A stretch of 33,459 bases of DNA from Burkholderiales bacterium (GCA_020248785.1 JADCGX010000082.1:1-33459); one strand, 5' to 3'. Shown: positions 23,330-32,377, numbered from the stretch's first letter. A program made the numbers and translations. The notes: a model not told the origin generated them from the sequence alone.

Positions 23330-24478
23330 TCACGCTGCCCGACGCGGCGCGGCTGGCGTGACGACACGGATGCCCAGGTCGCGCAGGCTCTGCTCCACCG
23401 CGCCGACGACGTTGCGCATCTCGTTGCTGTCGATGGCGCCGATGCAGCCGACGCGGAACGTCTCCACCTGCGTGAGCTTGCCCGGATACAGGATGTAGCC
23501 GCGCGCGCGCACCGCCGCGTAGAACTGTTTGAACTCGTAGGCGGCGTCGGCCGGCGCGTGGAAGGTGACGATGACCGGCGCCTGCACCTCGGGCTTGAGA
23601 TACGTGCGAAAGCCGAGCGCCTGCATGCCATCGACCAGCGTGCGGCAGTTGGCGGTGTAGCGCGCCAGTCGCGCGCCCTGCCCGCCTTCATCCTTGAACT
23701 GGTCGATCGCGGCACGCAAGGCGGCCACGACATGCGTGGGCGGCGTGTAGCGCCACTGCGTGGTCTTCTGCATGTAGACGTACTGGTCATGGAGGTCCAT
23801 GGCGAGCGAATGCGCATTGCCGGCGCAGCCTTCGACCACCGACTTCTTCATGATCACGAAGCCCATGCCCGGCACGCCCTCCAGGCACTTGCCGCTGGCG
23901 GCGATCAGCGCATCGAAGGGCACCGACTGCACATCGATCGGCAGCGCGGCAAACGAGCTCATCGCGTCAATGATCAGGCCCACCTTGCGCCTGGCGCAGA
24001 CCTGCGCGATGCCGGCGAGGTCGTTCAGGATGCCCGCGCCGGTCTCGCAGTGCACCTGCGCGACATGCGTGATCGACGGATCCTGCGCGAGCGCCGCGTC
24101 CACCACGGCAGCGGTGGCCGGCGTGTCCTCGGCAACCGGCAACTCCACCGCCGCGCGCCCCAGGTACTTGCAGATCTTGAGGATGCGCGCGCAATACGCG
24201 CCGTTATTGGGCACCAGCACCTTGCCGCCGCGCGACGCTGGCGGCACCACGTTGCCGATGGCGGCCTCGACCGAGAACGTGCCCGAGCCCTGCAGCGGCA
24301 CGCACACGTACTCGCTGCCGCCGCCCACGATGTCCACCAGATCCTTGCAGATGCTCGCCGTCATCTGGTTGAACGCGGCGTCCCACGAGCCCCAGTCGCG
24401 CAGCATCGCCTGCTTGGTCTGCAAGCTTGTCGTCAGCGGACCGGGGGTCAGCAAAATGGGGTCGTTGCCTCGAATCAT
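23330..24478 (-). CDS. phnW: 2-aminoethylphosphonate:pyruvate transaminase
   Basis: PLP-dependent class-V aminotransferase of 382 residues. It transfers the amino group of 2-aminoethylphosphonate (AEP) to pyruvate, giving phosphonoacetaldehyde and alanine. The start at 24478 has AAGGAG 8 bases upstream. Family elements: N-terminal [35 protein letters not shown], and the PLP Lys K197 in [11 protein letters not shown]. It is the terminal gene of the leftward AEP unit (binding protein, ATPase, permease, phnW), but a VapBC pair separates it from the permease. phnX (phosphonatase), the usual next step, is not in the window. Confidence 0.93.
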   Translation of the reverse strand: MIRGNDPILLTPGPLTTSLQTKQAMLRDWGSWDAAFNQMTASICKDLVDIVGGGSEYVCVPLQGSGTFSVEAAIGNVVPPASRGGKVLVPNNGAYCARILKICKYLGRAAVELPVAEDTPATAAVVDAALAQDPSITHVAQVHCETGAGILNDLAGIAQVCARRKVGLIIDAMSSFAALPIDVQSVPFDALIAASGKCLEGVPGMGFVIMKKSVVEGCAGNAHSLAMDLHDQYVYMQKTTQWRYTPPTHVVAALRAAIDQFKDEGGQGARLARYTANCRTLVDGMQALGFRTYLKPEVQAPVIVTFHAPADAAYEFKQFYAAVRARGYILYPGKLTQVETFRVGCIGAIDSNEMRNVVGAVEQSLRDLGIRVVTPAAPRRAA

Positions 24479-24500
24479 TGCGGTCTCCTTGCGCGGTGTC

Positions 24501-24899
24501 TCACTGCAGGGGCACGAGCGCGAGTCCTTCGATGGCGCCGAAGTGCGCATCGTAGGTCGCGAGCGCGGCGTTGGCGGCAAACGCACAGGCGGCGATCCAC
24601 AGGTCATTGGTGGGAATCGACCGGCCCTCGCGGCGCAACTGGCGACACAGGCTCGCATAGGCAAGCGTGACGGTCTCGTCGACCGCCTGCACGATCACGC
24701 GGGGCGAGCCCAGGAAGCGGATCAGCTCGGCCTCGTTTTGCGCGGCGCGCGCGCCGTACGCGAAGCCGGCACGCAACTCGCCCAAGACGATCGCCGGCAG
24801 CACCAGGGTCGGAGAGCACGCCACCAACTCGACCGCCGCCTTGGTCCCGCGCTTGAAGGCGACATAGGCGTTGGTGTCGAGCGCCACCGTGCTGGCCAT
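24501..24899 (-). CDS. vapC: VapC-type PIN-domain ribonuclease toxin
   Basis: PIN-domain protein of 132 residues. Acidic metal-binding residues are D8 (ALDTNAYV), E41 (LGELRAGF), D99 (PTNDLWIAA) and D117 (ATYDAHF), a complete VapC active site; such toxins cut tRNA or rRNA. The ATG at 24899 has GGAG 6-9 bases upstream, lying inside the antitoxin's last codons. An in-frame GTG at 24911 is a less likely start. It follows its antitoxin by 2 bases. The pair lies inside an AEP operon, so toxin expression could be tied to that operon's readthrough. Confidence 0.93.
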   Translation of the reverse strand: MASTVALDTNAYVAFKRGTKAAVELVACSPTLVLPAIVLGELRAGFAYGARAAQNEAELIRFLGSPRVIVQAVDETVTLAYASLCRQLRREGRSIPTNDLWIAACAFAANAALATYDAHFGAIEGLALVPLQ

Positions 24900-24901
24900 T
24901 G

Positions 24902-25159
24902 TCAACTCCACAGCTCCGGCTCGACCTTCGACATGGGCTCGATGGCCTCGTTGAACCGCCGCGCGTCGGCCGTGCTCCAGGTGCCGGCCAGGGCGTCGAG
25001 ATCAGCGTAACGGCCGGCCGCATCGGCGACGGCCGGCGCGACGCCCTGCGCGAGCAGCTCCTTGGTCAGAGTGTTGACACTGACCCGCCGGCGCCGCGCT
25101 TCGCTCTTCAGGCGCTTGTGCAAGCGGTCGTCGACGTCACGGACGATCAAGGTAGGCAT
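24902..25159 (-). CDS. vapB: VapB/FitA-like ribbon-helix-helix antitoxin
   Basis: DNA-binding antitoxin of 85 residues. The N-terminus MPTLIVRDVDDRLHKRLKSEARRRRV is trimmed here to its key part: beta strand TLIVRDV, then helix DRLHKRLKSEA and the SVNTLTKELL helix, as in FitA-type ribbon-helix-helix proteins. The C-terminal half (WSTADARRFNEAIEPM) is the usual toxin-binding tail. Antitoxins of this type repress their own operon; the operator should lie in 25160-25245 but I cannot pick out a clear palindrome. It directly precedes vapC. Confidence 0.9.
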   Translation of the reverse strand: MPTLIVRDVDDRLHKRLKSEARRRRVSVNTLTKELLAQGVAPAVADAAGRYADLDALAGTWSTADARRFNEAIEPMSKVEPELWS

Positions 25160-25245
25160 CGAAGCGCTCCGGGAGGATGCGAGCTGACGACGTCGATGCT
25201 GGCACGCTAGCAACGGTGTCATCGAACGCAAGTCCTTGCGCGCCA

Positions 25246-26958
25246 CTAACGGCCGCGCCAGCGCTGCGTGCGCCGGATGAGCCACCATTCGAGGCCAAAG
25301 AACACGGCGGTCACGGCCGCCGAAGTGAACACGATCAGGCTCGCCATCGCAGCGGCCGCGCCGAGCGCGCCGGCCTCGTCCAGTTGCAGGATCGACACCG
25401 ACACGAGTGTCGTCTGCGGGCCGTACAGGAACACCACCGCCGAGATCGTCGTCATCGCGTTGACGAAGAAGTAGCGGCTGATGTCGAGCACGGCGGGCAG
25501 ACACACCGGCACGGTCACGCGCCAGAAGGTCTTGTAAAACGGCACCTTGAGCGACGCCGACACGGCCTCGAACTCGCTGTCGAGGCTCTTGAGCGCCGTG
25601 ACCGCGGTGAGATGGCTCGACGAGTAGAAGTGCACGATCGTGGACAGCACCAGGATCGCCAGCGTGCCATAAAGAAAGCCGAGCGGATTGCCGGGCGCAT
25701 TGAAGAACAGGATGTAGCCGATGCCCAGCACCATGCCGGGCACGGCCATCGGCAGCAGCGCCTGGAACTGCGCGATCGGCCGCAACGCGCGCGCGCCCTT
25801 GGTCTTCTCGAGCCAGTAGGCCCCGGCAAAGGTGACCGCGGTGCCGATCAGCGCCGTCCACGCGGCCATCGACAGGCTGTTCACGTAGGCGTTGTCGATG
25901 CCCGCTTCAGTGAGGCCGTAGATGTAGTGGCGCAGCGTGAAACTGAGGTCGTACGGCCAGAACTGCACGAACGAACCGAACACCGCCATGCCCATCACGA
26001 GCAGCATGGCAAGCGACAGCAGCAGCACGTAGGCGAGCAGCAGGGCGTCGCGCAAGCGTTGCGGACGAGGCGCATACGGCACGCTGCGCGCCGACAGCAG
26101 CGCCTTCTGCTTGCCCTCGATGGTCCGATCGATCACGAACGCCACCAGCGCGGGCACCAGCAGCAGAACCGCCACCACCGCGCCGATGGCGAAATTCTGC
26201 TGCCCCACCACCTGCTTGTAGATGTCGATGGCGAGCACGTTGACGTTGCCGCCGATCACCTTGGGCACGCCGAACTCGCTGACCGCCATGGTGAACACCA
26301 CCAGCGCCGCCGAGATGAGTCCGTACTTCGCGCCCGGCAGCGTGATGGTGAAGAACTTGCGCGGGCCGCTGGTGCCGAGCGCGTCGGCGGCCTCGTACAG
26401 GCGCGCGTCCGACAGCGCCAGCGCGGCCATCATGATCATCACCGCATGCGGCAAACTGGCAAAGCTCATCGCCAGCACCATGCCGGGCAGGCCGTAGATC
26501 GAGTCGAGCCCAAACCAGGCGAGCATGAAGTTCAGCCAGCCCTGGTTGCCGAAGAGGTACAAAAACGACAGCGCCGGCAGCAAGGACGGCGCCAGTATCG
26601 GGATCAGCGCAATGCTGCGCCACAGCCCGCGCCAGGGTGTGCACGCGCGCTGCATGGCGTAGGCAAACAGGAAGGCCAGCGGCACCGTCAGCAGCGTGGT
26701 GAGGCCGGCGAACGCTGCCGTGTTGGCGAGCGACGAGGCAAAGCCCGGCGAGGCGAGGTAGGTCGAGAAATTGTCGAGCCCGACAAACTCGCCCGCCCGG
26801 TCCTGCACGCTGCGCACGAGGATCGTGCCCAGCGGCAGTGCGAGAAACAGGCCCAGCGCGAGCGTGAGCAGCACCACACCGCCGCGCGCAATGAGCGACT
26901 CGTGCCAGACGACGGCTCGGGACACCGCGCTCGGGACGAATGCTCCGACGCCGGCCAT
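25246..26958 (-). CDS. phnU: AEP ABC transporter fused double permease
   Basis: Inner-membrane permease of 570 residues built as two tandem copies of a six-helix permease, as in iron-type (FbpB) and the putative AEP transporters of the PhnU2 type. EAA-type loops occur in both halves: EAADALGTSGPRKFF and, in the second half, EAVSASLKVPFYKTFW. The ATG at 26958 overlaps the stop of the restriction gene as TGATG, so ribosomes can couple from one to the other. In the normal operon the ATPase gene would come directly before it; here a restriction-modification pair lies between them. Confidence 0.92.
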   Translation of the reverse strand: MAGVGAFVPSAVSRAVVWHESLIARGGVVLLTLALGLFLALPLGTILVRSVQDRAGEFVGLDNFSTYLASPGFASSLANTAAFAGLTTLLTVPLAFLFAYAMQRACTPWRGLWRSIALIPILAPSLLPALSFLYLFGNQGWLNFMLAWFGLDSIYGLPGMVLAMSFASLPHAVMIMMAALALSDARLYEAADALGTSGPRKFFTITLPGAKYGLISAALVVFTMAVSEFGVPKVIGGNVNVLAIDIYKQVVGQQNFAIGAVVAVLLLVPALVAFVIDRTIEGKQKALLSARSVPYAPRPQRLRDALLLAYVLLLSLAMLLVMGMAVFGSFVQFWPYDLSFTLRHYIYGLTEAGIDNAYVNSLSMAAWTALIGTAVTFAGAYWLEKTKGARALRPIAQFQALLPMAVPGMVLGIGYILFFNAPGNPLGFLYGTLAILVLSTIVHFYSSSHLTAVTALKSLDSEFEAVSASLKVPFYKTFWRVTVPVCLPAVLDISRYFFVNAMTTISAVVFLYGPQTTLVSVSILQLDEAGALGAAAAMASLIVFTSAAVTAVFFGLEWWLIRRTQRWRGR

Positions 26959-27899
26959 CAGCGGCAGACCTCGATGAACGTCTTCAGGTCTGCCGGCCGA
27001 TGTCCCCAGAACACGACCAGCGGCGTCTCCTGCGCTTCTTTCACATAGGCCGCCTTGAACACGCCCTGAATCGCCACCGCGGGCACAACCTCGCGCCCGA
27101 ACAGGGCCAACCACGCACGCGCGTTCTGCACGGCCTCCTTGTTCAGTCGTTTGCGGCTGTTGATCTCACTGTTCGAGCCCTTGCACTCGACAGCAAGCAC
27201 GCGGCCATCGCCGAGGCCAATGACGAGATCGGCGTTGTCCGCGCCCAGGTTGACAGTTCGCATGAAGCTGCCCGCGGGCGGAGCATGAAGCCGCAGCGAG
27301 CGTATGCCCCCTTCGGGCTTGGTCTTGACTTCCGTGAACCCCAAGCCCACCAGCAGGCCGCGGACGCTGCCCTCGACGATGGCCCGTTCATCGCCACGGC
27401 GCGCGGTCTGCACCCGCTGCGAGGCAACGAGCACCGAGGAGGCGAGCAGCGCCGCTGCCTGTTCGGTGGGCGTTGCCGCGCGGCCCTGTTCGATCCAAGG
27501 CAAGCGCTTGGGATCGATGATCGAGCGCAACACCTCCGCGATCGCCTGCGCCTGTTGGCCGTCAGCTTGCACGCGCGAGGCGGCCAGCGTGGACTCGGCC
27601 AGAGTCTTCAGATCGTCGAGCGAGATCGGCGGACCGCCCACGTAGCGAAGCGCCGTCACCAGATCCTCACGTCGAAGCGCTTCGGCCAACGTATCCGCAT
27701 CGGGCTCCGCGCGCAACAGGCGCTCAAGGCGAGGCAGCAACCAGCCATTTGCCGTCTCGAACTCGGCAAAGGCTTCGAGGTATCTCGAACGCGGCTCACC
27801 GAAACGACGCTGGCGGAACTCCTGCCGCGCGATGGCGGCGTCGCGCACGATCTCTTCGTCCGTCCAGCGCGGCGCATGGCGCGGCCAGGCGGTGCTCAC
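26958..27899 (-). CDS. XamI-like type II restriction endonuclease
   Basis: Protein of 313 residues resembling the XamI restriction endonuclease family (PF09572): N-terminal WTDEEIVRDAAIARQEFRQR and EPRSRYLEAF, and a PD-(D/E)XK-like active site in NADLVIGLGDGRVLAVECKG (D...ECK). XamI cuts GTCGAC; the specificity here is inferred from family only. Start: GTG at 27899, which overlaps the methylase stop as GTGA; a GTG at 27914 is also in frame. It is the second gene of the methylase-endonuclease pair. Its stop overlaps the ATG of the AEP permease. GTCGAC occurs several times in the window (for example 155, 364, 7568, 7605), so the methylase is needed for survival if both are active. Confidence 0.72.
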   Translation of the reverse strand: MSTAWPRHAPRWTDEEIVRDAAIARQEFRQRRFGEPRSRYLEAFAEFETANGWLLPRLERLLRAEPDADTLAEALRREDLVTALRYVGGPPISLDDLKTLAESTLAASRVQADGQQAQAIAEVLRSIIDPKRLPWIEQGRAATPTEQAAALLASSVLVASQRVQTARRGDERAIVEGSVRGLLVGLGFTEVKTKPEGGIRSLRLHAPPAGSFMRTVNLGADNADLVIGLGDGRVLAVECKGSNSEINSRKRLNKEAVQNARAWLALFGREVVPAVAIQGVFKAAYVKEAQETPLVVFWGHRPADLKTFIEVCR

Positions 27900-29389
27900 G
27901 ACGGCCCCATGCACCAGGCGAAGCGCATCCGCATCGCATCGCTCGGCTCGAACTTCACGAGGTTGCCGGCATAGGACCGGCCCGCCCGGATCGACGAGGC
28001 GAGATTCAGCGCCTCGACCGCCCGCATCAACTGTCGCTCCGTCAAGGCCGCGCGCGGATACAGCCCGTGCGCGATGTTCAAGATGCCCACACCGGCACGG
28101 TTCAGCACGAACCGTGGCGCGCGCCGCGCCATGTACGTCATCACGATCGGCGCTGGCGAGCCCAGGTTGACGCGGTACCAGGGTCGGCGATGGCGCGCGA
28201 TGTAACCGTCCTGGCCGCCATGCTCTCGCGCCCAGTGCAGAAACGCGGCGATCTGGTCGGCGGCGCGCCCGTGATGCACAGCCTCCCAGTCCTCGGGCAG
28301 TTCGATCACCCGCTTGAGCGCGTCGGCATCCTCGATGACCGGCGCAGCGAGTGCAAGCAGTTCGCGTGCGCGCGTGATTGCGGGGCGCAGGACGGCAGCC
28401 GGCAACGCGTGCGCGTAGCCGACCCCATGAATCCAGACGCCGTTGGCCCCGGTCACCTGTCCACGCCTGACCGAGAAGACGTCGCCGACCTCAACGCCGT
28501 GGAGGTCGCTGTCCGCGTCATCCGCGTGCCACAACGGTGACCAGCGCGGGGCATCGAGCAGCCGCTGGCGCGGCAGCACGCGCGACTCACCGAGTCCGTC
28601 GGGTGCCAGCGTGCCGAGCGTCACCGTGTCGCTCACCCCACCCACGATGCCCGCCACGACGATGGAACTGGTCATGGCGTCATCGAACACCGGCCGCGCG
28701 CGGTCGGCCAACCACATCTCCGACACCGCGAGGCGCTCGCTCGCCAGCAGGCTGCGCACGGCTTGACCGTAGCGGGTGTCCAGCCATTCGGCGGGCAGGA
28801 CGAAGCAGAAGCTGTCTCCCGGTCGCGCCAGCAGCGCGGTCTTCAGAAGGAAGTGCGCATGCAGGCCCGCCAGCGCGCTGGCGCGAATGCCCAGCGCCGC
28901 CATCGCGCTCTGGTACCAGGCCTTGTGACGGTCCTCGACTTGATGATGGCGAACATAGGGCGGATTGCCCACGAAGGCGATGCAGCCGGCCTCCGACGGG
29001 CGCTCGACATCGAGAAAGTCGCGCGCTTCAACCCGCGCGCGTGCGCCGAGGCCAGCTTGCCTCCATGCGGCGCGCGCCAGGGCGGCCAGTTCAGGCTGCA
29101 CCTCGACACCAACGACCGTCGCGCGCGGCCAGACGGCGCCGGCTACCAGCCCAAAGCGACCGCTGCCGCAGCCGGGGTCCACGACAACATCGACCTGCGC
29201 CAATGCGGCACAGCGCGTGAGCATCAGGCGTACCAGCCACTCGGGGGTGAAGGTTGCGCCGAGGTGACGCCGCTCGGTCACCGAGTGGCTCGCGCAAAAC
29301 ATCCGACCCGCCTCGTCGAAGACGGCGGAATCCAAACCCATCAGCGCGAGCTGCGAGGTGGGTGACGTCGGGTGCGTGGGTGCGCGCAT
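27896..29389 (-). CDS. N6-adenine DNA methyltransferase partner of the XamI-like enzyme
   Basis: Type II gamma-class adenine methyltransferase of 497 residues, TaqI/SalI-like. Motif X region HLGATFTPEWLVRLML (42-57), AdoMet motif I DPGCGSGRF (71-79) and catalytic motif IV NPPY (142-145) are in the X-I-IV order of the gamma class. The C-terminal half is the likely target-recognition domain (HGVEVGDVFSVRRGQVTGANG...). Stop overlaps the endonuclease start (GTGA). It begins 69 bases after the AEP ATPase stop. ATG at 29389 is the longest start; ATG at 29341 is possible. It would protect host DNA from the endonuclease. Confidence 0.9.
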   Translation of the reverse strand: MRAPTHPTSPTSQLALMGLDSAVFDEAGRMFCASHSVTERRHLGATFTPEWLVRLMLTRCAALAQVDVVVDPGCGSGRFGLVAGAVWPRATVVGVEVQPELAALARAAWRQAGLGARARVEARDFLDVERPSEAGCIAFVGNPPYVRHHQVEDRHKAWYQSAMAALGIRASALAGLHAHFLLKTALLARPGDSFCFVLPAEWLDTRYGQAVRSLLASERLAVSEMWLADRARPVFDDAMTSSIVVAGIVGGVSDTVTLGTLAPDGLGESRVLPRQRLLDAPRWSPLWHADDADSDLHGVEVGDVFSVRRGQVTGANGVWIHGVGYAHALPAAVLRPAITRARELLALAAPVIEDADALKRVIELPEDWEAVHHGRAADQIAAFLHWAREHGGQDGYIARHRRPWYRVNLGSPAPIVMTYMARRAPRFVLNRAGVGILNIAHGLYPRAALTERQLMRAVEALNLASSIRAGRSYAGNLVKFEPSDAMRMRFAWCMGPS

Positions 29390-29457
29390 GGCGTCTTGAT
29401 GTTACGTTGATGACAGTGCCGACGCCGGGGTCGGCGGCTCGGCGCATAGGCCCGGCC

Positions 29458-30522
29458 TCACACGGCCCCGAAGACGCGCGCCCGCTCGCCGCGCAGAGAA
29501 AAACTGACCTGCGCGCCTTCGCGGATCGACAAGTCGCGCAGCTGGTTGAGCGAGTAGTACAGCGTGACCGGCTGGCCCAGCGCCTCGGCGTGCACCTCGG
29601 CCAGACAAAAGGTGCCAAGAAAGTCGATGCGTTGCACGCGGCCACGCAGGGCTTGCGACGAATGCGCGGCATCACGTTCCACGTGCCGGTCTTCCGGGCG
29701 CAGGTACAGCTTCACGCGCCGGCCCGCCGCGGCGCTGTTGGCCGCGGTTTGCAACTCCACCTGGCCGACGCGGTAGCGACCGGCGCCCAGGCACTCGGCA
29801 TCGAGCGCGTTGATGCGGCCGAGAAAGTCGGCGACGAAGGGTGTGGCGGCTTGCTCATAGACCTCCAGCGGCGTGCCCACCTGGTCGATCACGCCCTGGT
29901 TCATCACCACCACGCGGTCGGCCAGCGACAGGGCTTCTTCCTGATCGTGCGTGACCATGATGGTGGTCACGCCCACCTTGCGCTGCAGGCTGCGCAACTC
30001 GCCGCGCAGCCGTTCGCGCACCTTGGCATCCAGCGCGGACAGCGGCTCGTCGAGCAGCAGCAGGCTGGGCGAGGTCGCCAGCGCCCGTGCCAGCGCGACG
30101 CGCTGCTGCTGGCCGCCCGAGCACTGGCTCGGGTACTTGGGCCCCGCATCCGGCAGGCCCACGAGCGCGAGCAGCTCGGCCACGCGCGCCTTGATCTCAG
30201 CCTTGCCCTTGCGGCGGTTCACCAGCCCATAGGCCACGTTGTCGGCGACCGTGAGGTTGGGGAACAGCGCATATGACTGGAACACGATTCCGTAGTCGCG
30301 CGCGGCCGGCGGCAGCTGTGAGACATCACGGCCGTTCTGGATGATGGTGCCGCTGGATTGCTGCTCCAGCCCGGCGATGATCCGCAGCAAGGTGGTCTTG
30401 CCGCAGCCCGAGGGGCCGAGAAAACAGACGAACTCGCCGCGCTCGACGGTGAGGTTGATGTTCGACAGCGCAGTGAAGCTGCCGAAGGTCTTGCCAATGC
30501 TCTCGAGGCGGAGCGCTTCCAT
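29458..30522 (-). CDS. phnT: AEP ABC transporter ATPase
   Basis: Cytoplasmic ATPase of 354 residues. Walker A GPSGCGKTT at 36-44, Q-loop GIVFQSYALFPNLTV, signature in CSGGQQQRVALARAL, Walker B LLLLDEPLSALD, and VTHDQEEAL. The C-terminal regulatory TOBE-like domain is present (about 240-354, including LYLRPEDRHVERD). This matches the putative PhnT2/FbpC-type ATPases of AEP transporters. It is preceded by the binding-protein gene (132-base gap with a heptamer repeat). The permease it serves lies 2.5 kb downstream beyond the inserted restriction-modification genes. Confidence 0.92.
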   Translation of the reverse strand: MEALRLESIGKTFGSFTALSNINLTVERGEFVCFLGPSGCGKTTLLRIIAGLEQQSSGTIIQNGRDVSQLPPAARDYGIVFQSYALFPNLTVADNVAYGLVNRRKGKAEIKARVAELLALVGLPDAGPKYPSQCSGGQQQRVALARALATSPSLLLLDEPLSALDAKVRERLRGELRSLQRKVGVTTIMVTHDQEEALSLADRVVVMNQGVIDQVGTPLEVYEQAATPFVADFLGRINALDAECLGAGRYRVGQVELQTAANSAAAGRRVKLYLRPEDRHVERDAAHSSQALRGRVQRIDFLGTFCLAEVHAEALGQPVTLYYSLNQLRDLSIREGAQVSFSLRGERARVFGAV

Positions 30523-30530
30523 GCGTCGTC

Positions 30531-30579
30531 AAGCGTCAAGCGTGAGGCCTCGAGCGTAAGGCCACAAGCGTAAGCCACC
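30531..30579. repeat. Seven-unit degenerate heptamer repeat
   Basis: Seven consecutive 7-base units in register, built from variants of AAGCGT(C/G/A) and AGGCC(T/A)C, e.g. AAGCGTC, AAGCGTG, AGGCCTC. It fills the gap between the binding-protein stop and the ATPase start (30523-30654), ending 8 bases upstream of the ATPase ATG. Unit changes could alter spacing to the ribosome site. Confidence 0.6.
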
Positions 30580-30654
30580 TGGCACAGGCGAGCGGCGCGG
30601 CACCCGCGTGCCGACCGCCGCGTACGCCACACGCCGGACGCCAGGCGCTGGACC

Positions 30655-31683
30655 TTACTTCGGCGCCGCCTTGCTCTCGAAGCGCTTGCTCCACTCGGTC
30701 AGCACCGCCTCGCGCTTCTTGGCCATCGCGGTGAAGTCCTGCTTGACCAAGCGCTGCGCATAATCGGTCGGGATGTTGGGCAGTTGGACCGAGAACTGCG
30801 GTACCGCGGTGATCGCGAAGTTCTTGGCATACAGCTGCATCGCCTCGTCAGAGATCGCCCAGTCCACCAGGCGCTGCGCGGCCGCCAGGTTCTTGGTGCC
30901 CTTGTGGATGGCGATCGACTCGAGGTCCCAGCCAATGCCTTCGTCTGGGAAGATCACCAGGATCGGCGCGCCCTGCGCCTTCTCACGGTTGGCGCGGTAC
31001 TCGAAGCTGATGCCCACCACGTACTCACCCGCGGCCGCGCGCGCGCAGGGCCGTGAGCCGGAGTGCATGTACTGCGCGATGTTCTGGTGCAGGCCGTCCA
31101 TGAACTTCCAGGCCTCGGCCTCGCCGAACATCGCCTGCCAGCCGGTGACGGCGAGGAAGCCCGTGCCGCTGGAGGCCGGATGCGGCATCACGATTTGCCC
31201 CTTGTAGACCGGGTTGAGCAAATCTTTCCAGCTCTTGGGCTGCGGGATGCCGCGTTTGGCCGCCTCGCGGTAATTGAAACAGATGGCCGTGCCCCACACG
31301 TCCATTCCCACCCAGGCCGGCGGGTTCGTCTTGTCACGGTACTGCGCGGCGACCCGGTTCAGGCCCTTGGGGGCGTAGGGCACCAGCATGCCCTCGGTGT
31401 CGAGCAGCGCGAGCGACGAGGCCGCCACGCCCATCACCACGTCGGCCTTGGGATTGGCCTTCTCGGCGAGCAGCCGCGCGGTGATGATGCCGGTGGAGTC
31501 ACGCACCCAGACGAGTTCGATGTCCGGGTTGGATTTTTCGAAGGAATCCTTATACGCCTTGAGCTGGTCCGTCTCCAGCGCGGTGTAGACGGTGAGCTGG
31601 GTCTTCTGAGCCCAAGCCGCAACGGCGAAGGCGCCGGTCAGCAGCGCCGCCGACAAGCCCAAGAACAAACGACGAACGAGCAT
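30655..31683 (-). CDS. phnS: AEP ABC transporter substrate-binding protein
   Basis: Periplasmic binding protein of 342 residues. Start at 31683 has GGAGGGG upstream; the frame runs on to 31797 but those starts have no ribosome site. Signal peptide about 1-25 (LFLGLSAALLTGAFAVAAWAQ). The mature part opens TQLTVYTALETDQLKAYKDSF and has the iron/thiamine/AEP-binding-protein pattern (WVRDSTGIITARLLAEK, VVMGVAASSLALLDTEGML, SFEYRANREKAQGAPILV). AEP rather than iron is inferred from the linked phnW and ATPase/permease types. It is the first gene of the leftward AEP unit. Confidence 0.9.
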   Translation of the reverse strand: MLVRRLFLGLSAALLTGAFAVAAWAQKTQLTVYTALETDQLKAYKDSFEKSNPDIELVWVRDSTGIITARLLAEKANPKADVVMGVAASSLALLDTEGMLVPYAPKGLNRVAAQYRDKTNPPAWVGMDVWGTAICFNYREAAKRGIPQPKSWKDLLNPVYKGQIVMPHPASSGTGFLAVTGWQAMFGEAEAWKFMDGLHQNIAQYMHSGSRPCARAAAGEYVVGISFEYRANREKAQGAPILVIFPDEGIGWDLESIAIHKGTKNLAAAQRLVDWAISDEAMQLYAKNFAITAVPQFSVQLPNIPTDYAQRLVKQDFTAMAKKREAVLTEWSKRFESKAAPK

Positions 31684-31980
31684 GAGTCCCCTCCGGTTGA
31701 GAAACGTCGGTCCACGGCAGCCGAAGCAGCGCGAGCCGCACCGACGTTGACCGACGGTCATGACCGCAAGGTGACAACCACCGCCGACGCACCACACTGC
31801 CCCACTGCTCGGCGATCATAAGCGCACGAGCGAGCGGACAGCGTCAGCGGGACTGGCGCCGTTCGCTCGACGATGCTCTCGCGCAGTGCGACGCCTGCTG
31901 ACCTGCTCGCGCACCGGCAAAGTCGTCCGTGGCCCGGACGCAACGGCGACCCTCAAGCAGCCGCGCCGCAAGTCCGAATA
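31684..31980. other. Intergenic region upstream of the AEP operon
   Basis: No supportable gene. The AEP operon promoter should lie here; I could not identify it with confidence. Confidence 0.35.
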
Positions 31981-32015
31981 AAGCCGGCTGGACGGCCGTC
32001 ACAGCCAGCCGGCTT
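31981..32015 (-). terminator. Rho-independent terminator of the double-glycine peptide gene
   Basis: On the minus strand, 11-base arms AAGCCGGCTGG and CCAGCCGGCTT pair across a 13-base loop, followed at once by TTTATT. It lies 100 bases past the stop of the 32115-32279 peptide gene and is in the right direction for it. Confidence 0.75.
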
Positions 32016-32114
32016 GCTCCGTGCAGCGGGCCGCTCACGGCAAGGAAGCCGGCTCAACGCTGGTTTGCGCTCTTCTCTGAATGAGCCAGACTGGCGCCTG
32101 ACGCGACGTCGCCG

Positions 32115-32279
32115 TTAGTAAAAGGCGGTCGACCCAAACCCACCGCCGACCATTTCAAGCTGAACCGAGGGTAGTTCGGCAAGCGGCTGCGTCGTTCCCA
32201 GCACGCTGGAAGCGGCGGCGGTGCTCTTGCTGTTCGCGGCTTCGGTGAGGGTGGTCATGTCGTGGTGGATGGCGTTCAT
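32115..32279 (-). CDS. 54-residue double-glycine peptide, bacteriocin/RiPP precursor-like
   Basis: Small peptide with GGAG 7-10 bases before the ATG at 32279; an alternative longer frame starts at 32327. The leader-like part is polar and Ser/Thr/Ala-rich (TEAANSKSTAAASS), then LAELPSVQLEMVGGGFGSTAFY. The LPSVQLEMVGG part matches the double-glycine leader pattern (L...V...L..xGG), recognised by C39-peptidase exporters. If cleaved after GG, only an 8-residue Gly/Phe/Tyr-rich tail is released, so either the cleavage site is different or the tail is a signal. No exporter is in the window. Its own terminator and a divergent TPR gene frame it. I do not recognise a named family. Confidence 0.75.
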   Translation of the reverse strand: MNAIHHDMTTLTEAANSKSTAAASSVLGTTQPLAELPSVQLEMVGGGFGSTAFY

Positions 32280-32377
32280 GATTATCTCCGGAGAAATTAG
32301 GGGATGCCGGAGACTTTCATTGCGCACCGGCTCATGTCACAGTACAAGGTTCGACGCCACCGACCATTGCCCCTTCC

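Noticed and set aside
25177..27048. 623-codon plus-strand open frame over the AEP permease
   Set aside because: His/Arg/Gln-rich antisense shadow without domains; the minus-strand permease is clear.
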